A stretch of DNA of 64,000 bases from JALYOC01 sp036675345 (lineage in GTDB: Bacteria > Myxococcota > Myxococcia > Myxococcales > Myxococcaceae). The translations under genes and the position numbers were made by a program. The DNA lies in NCBI GenBank assembly GCA_036675345.1, contig JAKFFE010000017.1, positions 1 to 64,000 on the forward strand, read 5' to 3'. This document shows positions 1 through 7,905 of the stretch, piece after piece; positions within the stretch are counted from its first letter, which is position 1; each line of letters starts with the position of its first letter. The notes beneath the pieces are model-generated. The model ran no database searches. It was not told where the DNA came from and worked only from the letters and a program-made list of their open reading frames with translations.

Positions 1-350
1 GAAGCTCCCGCAGCCGCCGTTGTCCGTGGCGCACTCATCGATGTCCGCACAGGTCGGGGCGGCCCCGACGTTGTCGGTGCAGGAGGAGAAGCTCCCGCAG
101 CCGCCGTTGTCCGTGGCGCACTCATCGATGTCCGCACAGGTCGGGGCGGCGCTCGCGTTGTTGGTGCAGGAGGCGAAGGCACCGCAGCCCCCGTTGTTCG
201 TGGCGCACTCGTCGATGTCCGCGCAGGTCGGCGCGGCGCCCGCGTTGTTGGTGCAGGAGGCGAAGGTTCCGCAGCCCCCGTTGTTCGAGGCGCACTCGTC
301 AACGTCGGCGCAGGTCGGCGCGGCGCCGGTGTTGTCGGTGCACGAGAAGA
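1..350 (-). repeat. 87-bp tandem repeat coding for EGF-like units
   Basis: The same block recurs every 87 bases (for example the string gaagctcccgcag at 1 and 88), with about four copies visible before the sequence runs off the edge. Neighbouring copies at the left are almost identical at the DNA level, which suggests recent expansion or gene conversion within the coding sequence. Confidence 0.85.
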
Positions 351-492
351 AGGCTGGATCGCCGCAACCCCCATTGTTCTCGCTGCACTTCGCCTCGTTC
401 CCCGGGGTGTCGGGACCGCAGGCTGAAGCGAGCAGGAGCAGCAGGGAGAGCCTGCCGCCAACGAGAAGTCCGAGCGAAGAGTGCCTTGTCAT
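1..492 (-). CDS. EGF-like repeat lipoprotein (5' part; runs off the left edge)
   Basis: The frame opens at the ATG at 492 and stays open to base 1, so only the N-terminal 164 residues are present. A lipoprotein signal peptide ends in LLLLLASAC, predicting lipidation on that Cys and export to the envelope or surface. After it come repeats of 29 residues (87 bp) built on the calcium-binding EGF signature DIDECATNNGGCG. Each unit has four cysteines spaced C-x6-C-x5-C-x9-C, so these are shortened EGF-like modules, not the six-Cys type. Such repeats are common in myxobacterial surface proteins; a calcium-dependent adhesive role is inference. The gene lies just beyond the end of the defence operon and is read in the same direction, with about 140 bp between them. 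Confidence 0.85.
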   Translation of the reverse strand, partial: MTRHSSLGLLVGGRLSLLLLLASACGPDTPGNEAKCSENNGGCGDPAFFSCTDNTGAAPTCADVDECASNNGGCGTFASCTNNAGAAPTCADIDECATNNGGCGAFASCTNNASAAPTCADIDECATDNGGCGSFSSCTDNVGAAPTCADIDECATDNGGCGSF

Positions 493-634
493 GCGCGGCA
501 CCGTATCTGGAATCGAAACAGTATGGCGGCACTATTCCACCCACACTGCATGTCCTAGGCCTGTTTCCCCGGAGTGGGGCGGGGGGGGGGCGCCGGTCGA
601 AATCCGCGGCTTCCGCTTTCGCCACCAACCACTT
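493..634. other. Gap between the defence operon and the EGF-repeat gene
   Basis: No gene is supported here. The stretch should hold the promoter of the EGF-repeat lipoprotein, which starts at 492 on the minus strand. It contains a run of about ten G residues near 580-590. It also marks one edge of the lower-GC island. No tRNA, integrase or obvious attachment-site repeat was seen. Confidence 0.5.
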
Positions 635-1243
635 CTAAAGCTTACGACACATCACATTGAGCCGATTCTGACGGCTCCAGACCTTAAGCGCCCGGGTTGT
701 TACGTGGAATGCCCATGCCTTACCCAAATCGGCACCAAAGATCGTACCCAACCACACCCAATCACTGACACCTTGAACACGGTCCGGAAGCGACGACGCC
801 TCCGCAATCGTCAGCAATCGATGCGGCAATCCATCGACGGAAGAGGCGTACATGCGAGCCTCGGAGAACGACATCACTCCCGATGCTACGTGGTACAGGT
901 CCGAAAGAACGCTCGACGACTGAACGGCCGGACCCTTCTTTATTGCCCTGCGGATTCCGCCAGCTCGCACCTCGTGCGCCAATTCGTGGTCCAGTTGCAG
1001 CAAGCCGCCTGGATCGAGAAGCATCCTCAGATCTGAAGAACTGATGCTTGACCAGAACCTCTCCATCGCTGGAACCCAGAAGGGCCTGAGAAGGCGGAGG
1101 GCTTCGTCCACCGGATCACCAGAGTGACCCTCAATCTGGAGAAGTTCGAAGTCTCCCGACGCAAGAACTGCATCCTGCGTCATTCGTAAAGCCGCCCCAC
1201 AAAAACTCGGGCGTGCTCCAGTGGGCGCCACGGCGGGTCTCAC
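635..1243 (-). CDS. Unrecognised protein, last gene of the defence operon
   Basis: I do not recognise this 202-residue protein. The GTG start at 1243 overlaps the TGA of the AIPR gene in the form GTGA, so translation is probably coupled and the start is well supported. The protein looks soluble, with no signal peptide or membrane segment, and is mixed alpha/beta by eye. The C-terminal half is rich in hydrophobic and aromatic residues (for example SDWVWLGTIFG). Its position as the 3'-most gene, coupled to an AIPR effector-type gene, suggests an accessory or specificity component of the system; this is inference from context only. Confidence 0.7.
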   Translation of the reverse strand: MRPAVAPTGARPSFCGAALRMTQDAVLASGDFELLQIEGHSGDPVDEALRLLRPFWVPAMERFWSSISSSDLRMLLDPGGLLQLDHELAHEVRAGGIRRAIKKGPAVQSSSVLSDLYHVASGVMSFSEARMYASSVDGLPHRLLTIAEASSLPDRVQGVSDWVWLGTIFGADLGKAWAFHVTTRALKVWSRQNRLNVMCRKL

Positions 1244-3324
1244 CTCAGAAAGCCGTTCAATTCAGCGCGTTGTTTGGCCTCCATGAGCAGTCGACACTCA
1301 GCTTCACCAATAACGCTCTCGGGGGGCATGGAGATGGCCCGACACACAGCCTCGAACTCTGGGCCGCTAAGCACCGGATCCTCCTGATTCCATTCCTTCA
1401 TTCGATGAAAATACCCCTCCGCTCGGAGTCGAACACTTTCCGCCTGGGCGTCGATTGTCGTGTCGACACGATGCGCGTTCAAGCCCGCGACATCCTGATT
1501 TGCATACTGTGCATCGGAGATGAACAGTTCGTCCAATCCTTCGGGACTGGAAAGCCCAAGACCTCTCGCCGCCTCCCAACATCGCTCGGCCTTGAACCAT
1601 TCTCCTGGGTTACCGGCCCAAAGAGGCTTCGATTGACGATCCGGGTGATCTCTCAGCCCGAACCAGAGCGCCCGAGCCAAGCTCAGCAACGCAACCTCAA
1701 CCTTGGCAGAGATGCCCTGCGAGACCCAGATGCCGAGGAGATTTACCTTCCGGGCTTCTTTAGCAGCGAGGAGTCCCACCATTGCCACCGTGTAGTTGGC
1801 CAAAGCGGAATGATAGCTTTGATACCACTCCGCTTTCTGAATTCCGAGCCTGAGTGACTGGAGCAGGCTTGCGACCCCGATCGCGCGTTTGAAGAAGATC
1901 TCATTGAACTGTTCAGGGTTCCTCTCCCAACGCGACTGAATCATGTCAGCAAAGCGCTTGAAGCTCTTCTGGGATCCCAAGCAGACGACATGGGGCAACA
2001 TTTCCCAGACATTAACAAATGCGGCGAGATCCGTCTTCTGGACGACATGCGCTTTCGGGTACTTACGATCGAAAATCTTCGTATTTGCAGCCGTCAAGCC
2101 CGCACGTTCGTTGGCGTATTGAGCCCGCGCTCGTTCGTAGAACCAGTAGGTCTGATACTGTCCGCCATCGCGCGCAGGAACACCTGCGCGCCGCGAGATC
2201 TTCTCCATCTGTCGATGAAATGGATGGTTCGCGAACAGGTCAGCATCCGACACCTTGTTCTGACTGTTTGCGAAGCGGGAGATATCGGAGACAACATCAT
2301 TGAGGGACTCCGCGCCGAGTTGCTCCGGCACGACCGACAACTTCATCTGGACGAAAACGCGATCGAGAGACGCCTTGTGCTTCTTGCGTGCCCAGAATAG
2401 CGACGCTGTCGTCTGTCCTCCGTTAACGATCTGGAGGTCCTTGATCCTGACGATTCGCTCCTCACCGTCGATCCGCTCCGTAATGACGTGTGCCGCCGTG
2501 GCAGTCAGCCCATTATTGTAGGCAAAGAACATATGTGGGCGATTTTGAATCGTCGCTCGCATCCCTCGGTTTACGAGGCCTCGTTCAGAGAGGAACCCGC
2601 GAACATTCGTTTCCAGCAACCGTGAACCATAGCGTCCATAGAGGTCCGCCAAGACTCCGCCAGGGACAACACACAGATATGCCTGATATTTATCCGTCTC
2701 CATATGAGCAGCCAGCGCGGGGATACCGGAGCCGAACTGGTCCTTGATCGCGATGTCGAGCGGCTCATGCCCCTTGTTTCCGAGCTCATTGAGCCGGGTC
2801 ACGTCCCATACGTGGAACTCGGTTTCGATACCTTCCACGCTACCACCAGGAAGCTCCCGAACCCGAACACTCAGTCGACAATCCGTCACCAAGTACAGCC
2901 GGAGTTTGGAGAGTGATCCGTTTCGACGATGAAGCTCAGTAGCGAACTCTCTGGCCTCTGGCGCGTCTATCCGATCGATCATGTCGCCGGCCAACGAGCA
3001 CTCCGCGAACCCTGCCAATCCCCTGAAAAGCCGGTCCAACTCAGCCAAGGAGACTGTAGGGGCGTCTCCGACCGATCCGTCGAAGTGGGCAAGGACCAGT
3101 GTAGCTGACCCATCTTCGGGATGTAGGGCTCCAGCAGTAATCGCCACCTTCCTCTGTCGAGGGCCCGTCCCTTTCCAAGTGCAGAGTTCGGCCCCCTCAA
3201 GCACCTCGCCATCAGCAAGAATGCGACATGCCTTCTCTGCAAAAACCGCAGCGCGGTACTCAGTGTTCAAGTCTGGCGGATGCGCGGAGATGAGATCATT
3301 ACGAAGTTGGTCAAAGTCCGCCAT
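1240..3324 (-). CDS. AIPR (abortive infection phage resistance) family protein
   Basis: The 694-residue protein carries the AIPR domain core: NVRGFLSERGLVNRGMRATI (residues about 240-259), then the FFAYNNGLT block (267-273) and LQIVNGGQTT (298-306), all hallmarks of the family first linked to lactococcal abortive infection. AIPR proteins are recurrent parts of defence islands and of the Mza-type system. The ATG at 3324 directly follows the TAG of the upstream gene with no gap. Length is usual for the family. The molecular activity is not established from sequence; a role in sensing or killing after phage attack is inferred from family and neighbours. Confidence 0.9.
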   Translation of the reverse strand: MADFDQLRNDLISAHPPDLNTEYRAAVFAEKACRILADGEVLEGAELCTWKGTGPRQRKVAITAGALHPEDGSATLVLAHFDGSVGDAPTVSLAELDRLFRGLAGFAECSLAGDMIDRIDAPEAREFATELHRRNGSLSKLRLYLVTDCRLSVRVRELPGGSVEGIETEFHVWDVTRLNELGNKGHEPLDIAIKDQFGSGIPALAAHMETDKYQAYLCVVPGGVLADLYGRYGSRLLETNVRGFLSERGLVNRGMRATIQNRPHMFFAYNNGLTATAAHVITERIDGEERIVRIKDLQIVNGGQTTASLFWARKKHKASLDRVFVQMKLSVVPEQLGAESLNDVVSDISRFANSQNKVSDADLFANHPFHRQMEKISRRAGVPARDGGQYQTYWFYERARAQYANERAGLTAANTKIFDRKYPKAHVVQKTDLAAFVNVWEMLPHVVCLGSQKSFKRFADMIQSRWERNPEQFNEIFFKRAIGVASLLQSLRLGIQKAEWYQSYHSALANYTVAMVGLLAAKEARKVNLLGIWVSQGISAKVEVALLSLARALWFGLRDHPDRQSKPLWAGNPGEWFKAERCWEAARGLGLSSPEGLDELFISDAQYANQDVAGLNAHRVDTTIDAQAESVRLRAEGYFHRMKEWNQEDPVLSGPEFEAVCRAISMPPESVIGEAECRLLMEAKQRAELNGFLR

Positions 3325-4128
3325 CTAAGAATCCCTCTGCTGATGTTCGACACCGAGGTGCACTGCGGTAGTCGCTGACTTCATGGAGTCTACCACCGAC
3401 TCGAAAGCGTTGTGAATCGTGACCTCGAGCGAAGCGTCATCGAGGACAACGAACTCTCGGACCAAAGCCGCCACTCGCAGCGCCTTCATTGCGCTTCGCT
3501 GGACTTGCTCGAGTTCCTGGGTGCCACCCCTCTTCAATCGCAGCCATTGCCGGATGATTGCTCGGGCCATCCGACGATCCGAGGCCACTCTCGGACGCTC
3601 GAGAAGTGCTACGGCCGCATCCTCCGACACGCCCCGAACGAGTTCCCACCGGTCTTTAGCCTCGGCTCCCTCATCGAGCACGAAGGAGCGTAACCATAAT
3701 CGACCGATTGCATTCCTCTGTAGTGTTCCTGCGAACCGACTAGCGGTCGTCTGCTTGTCTACTTTGCCAAAACGCCATCGCACGATGTGCGGCACAAGGA
3801 GGCACGCAATCCACGCCCAGGTTTCCGCGCGAATCATCTCCCCGACTGGCAGTTCCCTGTTGGCAAGTAGGACCGCGACCTCACAATCAAAGCGCTGGAA
3901 TCCCCCCTTGGACACAGTGGGGTACCCTGCGGCCAGCGCGCACGATTCGATATCTCGACGCAGTTGCTGGAGTTCCTCAATGCCGACTCGGGTCCCTCCG
4001 GTCGGCGCATAGCGCGCGAAGGCCAAGTCCGGAATCGGCCTGCGCTCGAGCGCAACTGCGTCCAGAAGGCCATACTCGTCGGCCAGAGCCTTGCCGTCGA
4101 TGAGTGGGAGCCTGGGGAAGAGCTTCAT
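3325..4128 (-). CDS. Unrecognised protein between the 311-residue gene and AIPR
   Basis: This 267-residue protein has no domain I can name with confidence; it may belong to one of the DUFs (possibly DUF6339) that travel with Z1 and DUF4420 genes. The N-terminus reads MKLFPRLPLIDGKALADEYG. A central segment is hydrophobic (AETWAWIACLLVPHIVRWRFG, about residues 121-141) but looks more like a buried helix than a membrane span. ATG at 4128 overlaps the upstream TGA as ATGA. Tight coupling on both sides suggests that it forms a complex with its neighbours at fixed stoichiometry (inference). Confidence 0.75.
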   Translation of the reverse strand: MKLFPRLPLIDGKALADEYGLLDAVALERRPIPDLAFARYAPTGGTRVGIEELQQLRRDIESCALAAGYPTVSKGGFQRFDCEVAVLLANRELPVGEMIRAETWAWIACLLVPHIVRWRFGKVDKQTTASRFAGTLQRNAIGRLWLRSFVLDEGAEAKDRWELVRGVSEDAAVALLERPRVASDRRMARAIIRQWLRLKRGGTQELEQVQRSAMKALRVAALVREFVVLDDASLEVTIHNAFESVVDSMKSATTAVHLGVEHQQRDS

Positions 4129-5060
4129 TCAGCGCCCTTCGGGGAGAAGGCGCCATTCCACAATCCCGTCCATGAATCGATAGTCGCATCAAAGACATGA
4201 GAGCGCCTGAGTGCCAAGTCACGCACCGCCTCCACGCTGAACCCAGGAAATGCTTGCGTCAGCCATCGAAAAACTAGTCCCTCAAGTGTTCCCGATTGAG
4301 GCTCCTCGCCAGAATGGAAGGCCTCGTCGCAAAGAACAACTCGTGCGGCGCGCTTCACGACTCCGGACCAGAGGGCGGCGCGGGCCGAGGGGTCGCCCCG
4401 CTCCACTGCACTCACGAAATCTGACACGTCGGCGTTGAGGTAAACGCGAATCGCCTGCTCGATGTCGAGGCCCAGCACCTCAGCTGTCTCGACATGGAAA
4501 GGCGCGTTCAAGAACCCCCCGTTGGGGAACCTCGCCCTGAAACTGACGGCCTCCATCGAAATCCTGCTCGCGCCACCTTCCAGTCGGAGTGCGAGCTCAT
4601 CGGCCCAGAGCGGAGCACCCGTCACCCGCGCGGACAATTCGTGTCCTCTCTCCTCGGACTGTTTCAGGACGATCGACACCTTGATTGCGAGGTCGCGAGC
4701 CAATCGGGTGCTATCCAACTCGAACTCGACTTCGATAGACTGCGATTCGGGTACGCGGAACTCGGACCCATGCACGCACTCTTTCACGAGGCCCCGGCCC
4801 GTCGAGACCACTACGACTAGGCCGAAGAGGGCCCTTGCCGGCTCGAACCCGAGTTGTGCATTGAAATCGGGTGGCAGAAGGAACCTACGACGCAAGCGCA
4901 CTGGTCTAGTGGCGTCCCAGGCCTGCACTGCGTCCCCATCGCCGACGATGGCAGCAGCATGGGGACCGCTCGCGACAAGAGTCCAACCCCGTACCGGCTC
5001 CATTGTTACTGAAGAGCGGTCGAGCGTCAGATGGGGGAAAGCGAGTCCATTCCGTGCCAC
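4125..5060 (-). CDS. Unrecognised protein downstream of the GHKL ATPase
   Basis: I do not recognise this 311-residue protein. The GTG start at 5060 shares its first base with the last base of the upstream TAG (TAGTG), a one-base overlap typical of coupled genes. The sequence suggests a beta-rich N-terminal half (long alternating stretches such as ALFGLVVVVSTGRG) and a more helical C-terminal third. There is no signal peptide. It sits next to a MutL/HSP90-like ATPase in an Mza-like gene order, so it is probably one of the uncharacterised DUF components of that system. Confidence 0.75.
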   Translation of the reverse strand: MARNGLAFPHLTLDRSSVTMEPVRGWTLVASGPHAAAIVGDGDAVQAWDATRPVRLRRRFLLPPDFNAQLGFEPARALFGLVVVVSTGRGLVKECVHGSEFRVPESQSIEVEFELDSTRLARDLAIKVSIVLKQSEERGHELSARVTGAPLWADELALRLEGGASRISMEAVSFRARFPNGGFLNAPFHVETAEVLGLDIEQAIRVYLNADVSDFVSAVERGDPSARAALWSGVVKRAARVVLCDEAFHSGEEPQSGTLEGLVFRWLTQAFPGFSVEAVRDLALRRSHVFDATIDSWTGLWNGAFSPKGAE

Positions 5061-6928
5061 TAGTCTTCACTCCCAGCTACACTCAGCGAGACGGCATATT
5101 CTCCTCGAAAGAGCACGTCGATGAAGTAGGTGCCATCGGAACCAGGTGATGCGTCCGGACCGAGGGTTCGAACCTGCTCGTTCGCCGACATCCAACCAAG
5201 GACTTCAGGTGGGAGAAGGCCCACTGGATCGGAGGGGGACTCGCTTGACTCCCCTCCTCCATCGATTGCAATCGCCGCAGTTGCGCGCAGAATCACGCTT
5301 CGACCAGTCGCACCCTCGACGTGCAGACGGAAGCGCGCGACAGGTCTTCCGTTATCGCTGCGCAAGGATTGAAACTCCGGTCCACTCAGCTTGAGGACTT
5401 TGGGCTTTGTATTCCTGGGCTTGGAACTCCTCTCAATCTCTTCACCAGGCGCCGTGCCAGCGCCACCGATGAACTGAGAAGAAAAAGCATCCGCCGTTGC
5501 TGCTAACGAGAACGCCTGGTTTGTGGCCCCCGTATCAGTCTCACGCGGTCCAAATGCATTCCGGACGGCATTGGGGATCAGGGAGCGTACAGTTCGACTA
5601 ACGATCTGGCGGTCTGCCACATCCACGATCCGCTCCGCGACCCAGTCGTCATGGGCTGGTGGCTCGGCTTCGGCAAAGAGATTGCGGATCTCCTCCTCAT
5701 CACTGGACAGAAACACGCCTGCCCACTGGCGACCATCGGCCTTGGCCCCCGGGACCTCGAGGTAGCGCACGACCAACTCGGCGGGGCGCATTAGAGCCAC
5801 ATGGCTGACACCCTTGGTGAATGGATTCGATGGGCCATCCTGATCGGGGTTCTCGGGTTCCTCGACCGAACGGCGAGGTGGGGCGCCAACCTCAAGGGAC
5901 AGGTGACCGGTCACGATCTCTCGGCGAGGCAACTTGATGGGGCGCGCACCGAGAGATTCCTCTCGGCTTCTTGCCACCAGTAATGCCGCCGCGAACAATC
6001 CAAAGGTTCTGTGATTCGCGACGGGAGGAATGTTCACGGCCTCCCCTTCCTCCAATACCCGAATTCGCATCGCAAGCGGCCCCACATCCGAGACCATCTT
6101 CGGCCATAAATGGAGTAACGCAATCTCCGCAAGTGCAGGTCCCGTCAACGGGCGCCCGCCTGTCTCGGGCCAGAGAATAGTGATGGTTGTTCCGGACCGG
6201 CTATCTTGCCGGACTGGTTGTCCGATGGACTCGGCCGCTGCGGTTGCTTCGGAACCCAACAGCGGGCCTATCGCTCCTTCTCCCAGGGACCGGCCCCAGA
6301 AGTGCCTACCTGTGAACCGTGCGCCCGTGCGGGCCGTGAAGCCTCGACGTTCGTACCGGTGTCCAATACGGCAGGCCATGAACCGCCTCGCGTTGTCCTC
6401 GGTCCCTCCCACATGAGAATCGACGATGATCGTCTTAGCGCGACTCGCGAGGTAGAGAGAGGAACGTCCGTATCCGTAGGTTCCGCCGTCGCCGCTGGCG
6501 GCGTGCTCATCGCCAATGTCGAAGAAGAAGCTTCGGAAGTTTCGATCCTCGTCTCTGTCCGCGGAGGGATCTACCTCCCCACTGAGCCCAACCGTGTTGA
6601 AGTCCGCGAACTCAAGGACTCTTACAGGCAAGGCGCTTGCCATCTGAGCGAGTAACTCATTCCCGGCTTTCGGCTCAGCCGTGGCTGGGAGAAGAGTCTC
6701 AAGCGAGAGCCGTTGATCGGCAGAAAGTGTTCGCAGCCGTATCTCAAATTCCGGAGGTGGAGACTCCTTCAACTTCTTCACCAACCGCGCATCCCAGGCA
6801 TTCTGGGCTGCTTCCCTGATGACTAACTCCATCGGACTTAGCGCCGGACGGCCGATTAGATTCAGCATCCCTTCGGCGGTTATCCCGCCAGTCGCCGGTA
6901 ACCGCTCGGAGAGCAAGTCAAGTCTCAT
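5060..6928 (-). CDS. MutL/HSP90-like GHKL ATPase of the Mza-type module
   Basis: The 622-residue protein starts with a GHKL ATPase fold. The N-box is ELVIREAAQNAWDA, with the metal-binding Asn at about 43. The G1 box is FADFNTVGLSG (about 108-117), a variant of DxGxG, and the lid motif GGTYGYGRSSLY lies at about 148-159. This arrangement is typical of the MutL/HSP90-like ATPases found in defence operons. The long C-terminal part has no domain I can name. ATG at 6928 overlaps the TGA of the nuclease gene as ATGA. It is expected to act as an ATP-driven clamp or switch that couples recognition to the nuclease and Z1 partners (inference). Confidence 0.85.
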   Translation of the reverse strand: MRLDLLSERLPATGGITAEGMLNLIGRPALSPMELVIREAAQNAWDARLVKKLKESPPPEFEIRLRTLSADQRLSLETLLPATAEPKAGNELLAQMASALPVRVLEFADFNTVGLSGEVDPSADRDEDRNFRSFFFDIGDEHAASGDGGTYGYGRSSLYLASRAKTIIVDSHVGGTEDNARRFMACRIGHRYERRGFTARTGARFTGRHFWGRSLGEGAIGPLLGSEATAAAESIGQPVRQDSRSGTTITILWPETGGRPLTGPALAEIALLHLWPKMVSDVGPLAMRIRVLEEGEAVNIPPVANHRTFGLFAAALLVARSREESLGARPIKLPRREIVTGHLSLEVGAPPRRSVEEPENPDQDGPSNPFTKGVSHVALMRPAELVVRYLEVPGAKADGRQWAGVFLSSDEEEIRNLFAEAEPPAHDDWVAERIVDVADRQIVSRTVRSLIPNAVRNAFGPRETDTGATNQAFSLAATADAFSSQFIGGAGTAPGEEIERSSKPRNTKPKVLKLSGPEFQSLRSDNGRPVARFRLHVEGATGRSVILRATAAIAIDGGGESSESPSDPVGLLPPEVLGWMSANEQVRTLGPDASPGSDGTYFIDVLFRGEYAVSLSVAGSED

Positions 6929-7905
6929 GGGTGCCCGCCTGCGCGACTCAGACCCAGAATCGCGGTGGTGTCATCGACCGCAAACGAGGCTGCATTTCCC
7001 AAGTCAATCTCATAGGTCACATTTGCAATGCCCGGATCCAGAATGCCGGAGCGAAGCCTTGATGCCGTTAGCCGCGGGAAGCCCTCACGGACCTCATACG
7101 TCGTTCGCGACAATTGAGAGAAGGCAGGTCCTTCGTCACTGGGCAGTTCCCCCAGCGCCACTCGAAAGAGTTCCTGATCCTCGGATGCCAGTCTCCGCTC
7201 GATCGCCTGGACCAATTTCAAGAGGCGTATTGAACCACTCGGATTGCGCTCGAGCTGGATGGCGTGGAGATAGAGGGTTCCTCCTTCCGGCGGCTCCATC
7301 TGATCGATCGCCGAAATGCGCACCAGTTTCCGCGTGGTGTCCGCCCTGAGGGTCGTCTTCACCTCGACGGCAACTGCTCCTGCTCGGAAGTCATGGCGCT
7401 CCTTCTTGGTGCCAAACCACGTCCGGACAGCCCGTGGGGATGCCTCCAGGAGGTCGTTGAGGAAGATGAGTTCCCCGATCAGTCCTGCCAGGCGAGGCAC
7501 ATCTCCATTCGTCGAGCCCTCGAACAGACGCCGGAACCTTGCGTAGCATCCGGCGAAGGCATCCCCGATCTGTCTCCCGTCGAGCCATTCGCGCAAGAGC
7601 GACTCAGTGAAGGAAATGAAGGGCTCATCCAGTGCAGGCTCGCGACACCAGACCGCGAATGCTCTGACTCGTCGACCAGGCATCTCGAATCGCTGGACCT
7701 CGACATCTAGCGCCGCTCTTCGATAACCCGCTGGGAGTCTGACCCTTTCGCCCTCCTTTAGGATGAAGAGGACTCCGCGGTCATTGGCCTTTGAGATGAC
7801 AGCACTAGCGCCCGTGGCCACCTCAATTTCCGACATCCTGATGGCGTCATCTTGGGGCGCCCGCGCGCTAGCAAGCGCCCAAGCCTCGATTAATGCCTCA
7901 CGCAC
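6925..7905 (-). CDS. PD-(D/E)XK nuclease (DUF4420-like)
   Basis: Restriction-like nuclease of about 326 residues. Catalytic signature, counted from the chosen start: GELIFL (Glu about 145), HDF (Asp about 172) and VEVKTT (Glu 181, Lys 183), which together give the PD-(D/E)XK set. The frame stays open upstream to 8052, but that extension lies inside the Z1 gene in another frame and looks unnatural. I chose the GTG at 7905, which overlaps the Z1 stop by 8 bp, the same style of coupling as elsewhere in the operon. Predicted role: DNA cleavage within the Mza-like module. TTG or ATG starts slightly further in cannot be excluded. Confidence 0.85.
   Translation of the reverse strand: MREALIEAWALASARAPQDDAIRMSEIEVATGASAVISKANDRGVLFILKEGERVRLPAGYRRAALDVEVQRFEMPGRRVRAFAVWCREPALDEPFISFTESLLREWLDGRQIGDAFAGCYARFRRLFEGSTNGDVPRLAGLIGELIFLNDLLEASPRAVRTWFGTKKERHDFRAGAVAVEVKTTLRADTTRKLVRISAIDQMEPPEGGTLYLHAIQLERNPSGSIRLLKLVQAIERRLASEDQELFRVALGELPSDEGPAFSQLSRTTYEVREGFPRLTASRLRSGILDPGIANVTYEIDLGNAASFAVDDTTAILGLSRAGGHP

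Noticed and set aside
20..1036. Plus-strand frame of 338 residues at the left edge
   Set aside because: It runs antisense to the EGF-repeat lipoprotein and into the 202-residue gene; its repeats are only the mirror image of the EGF units.
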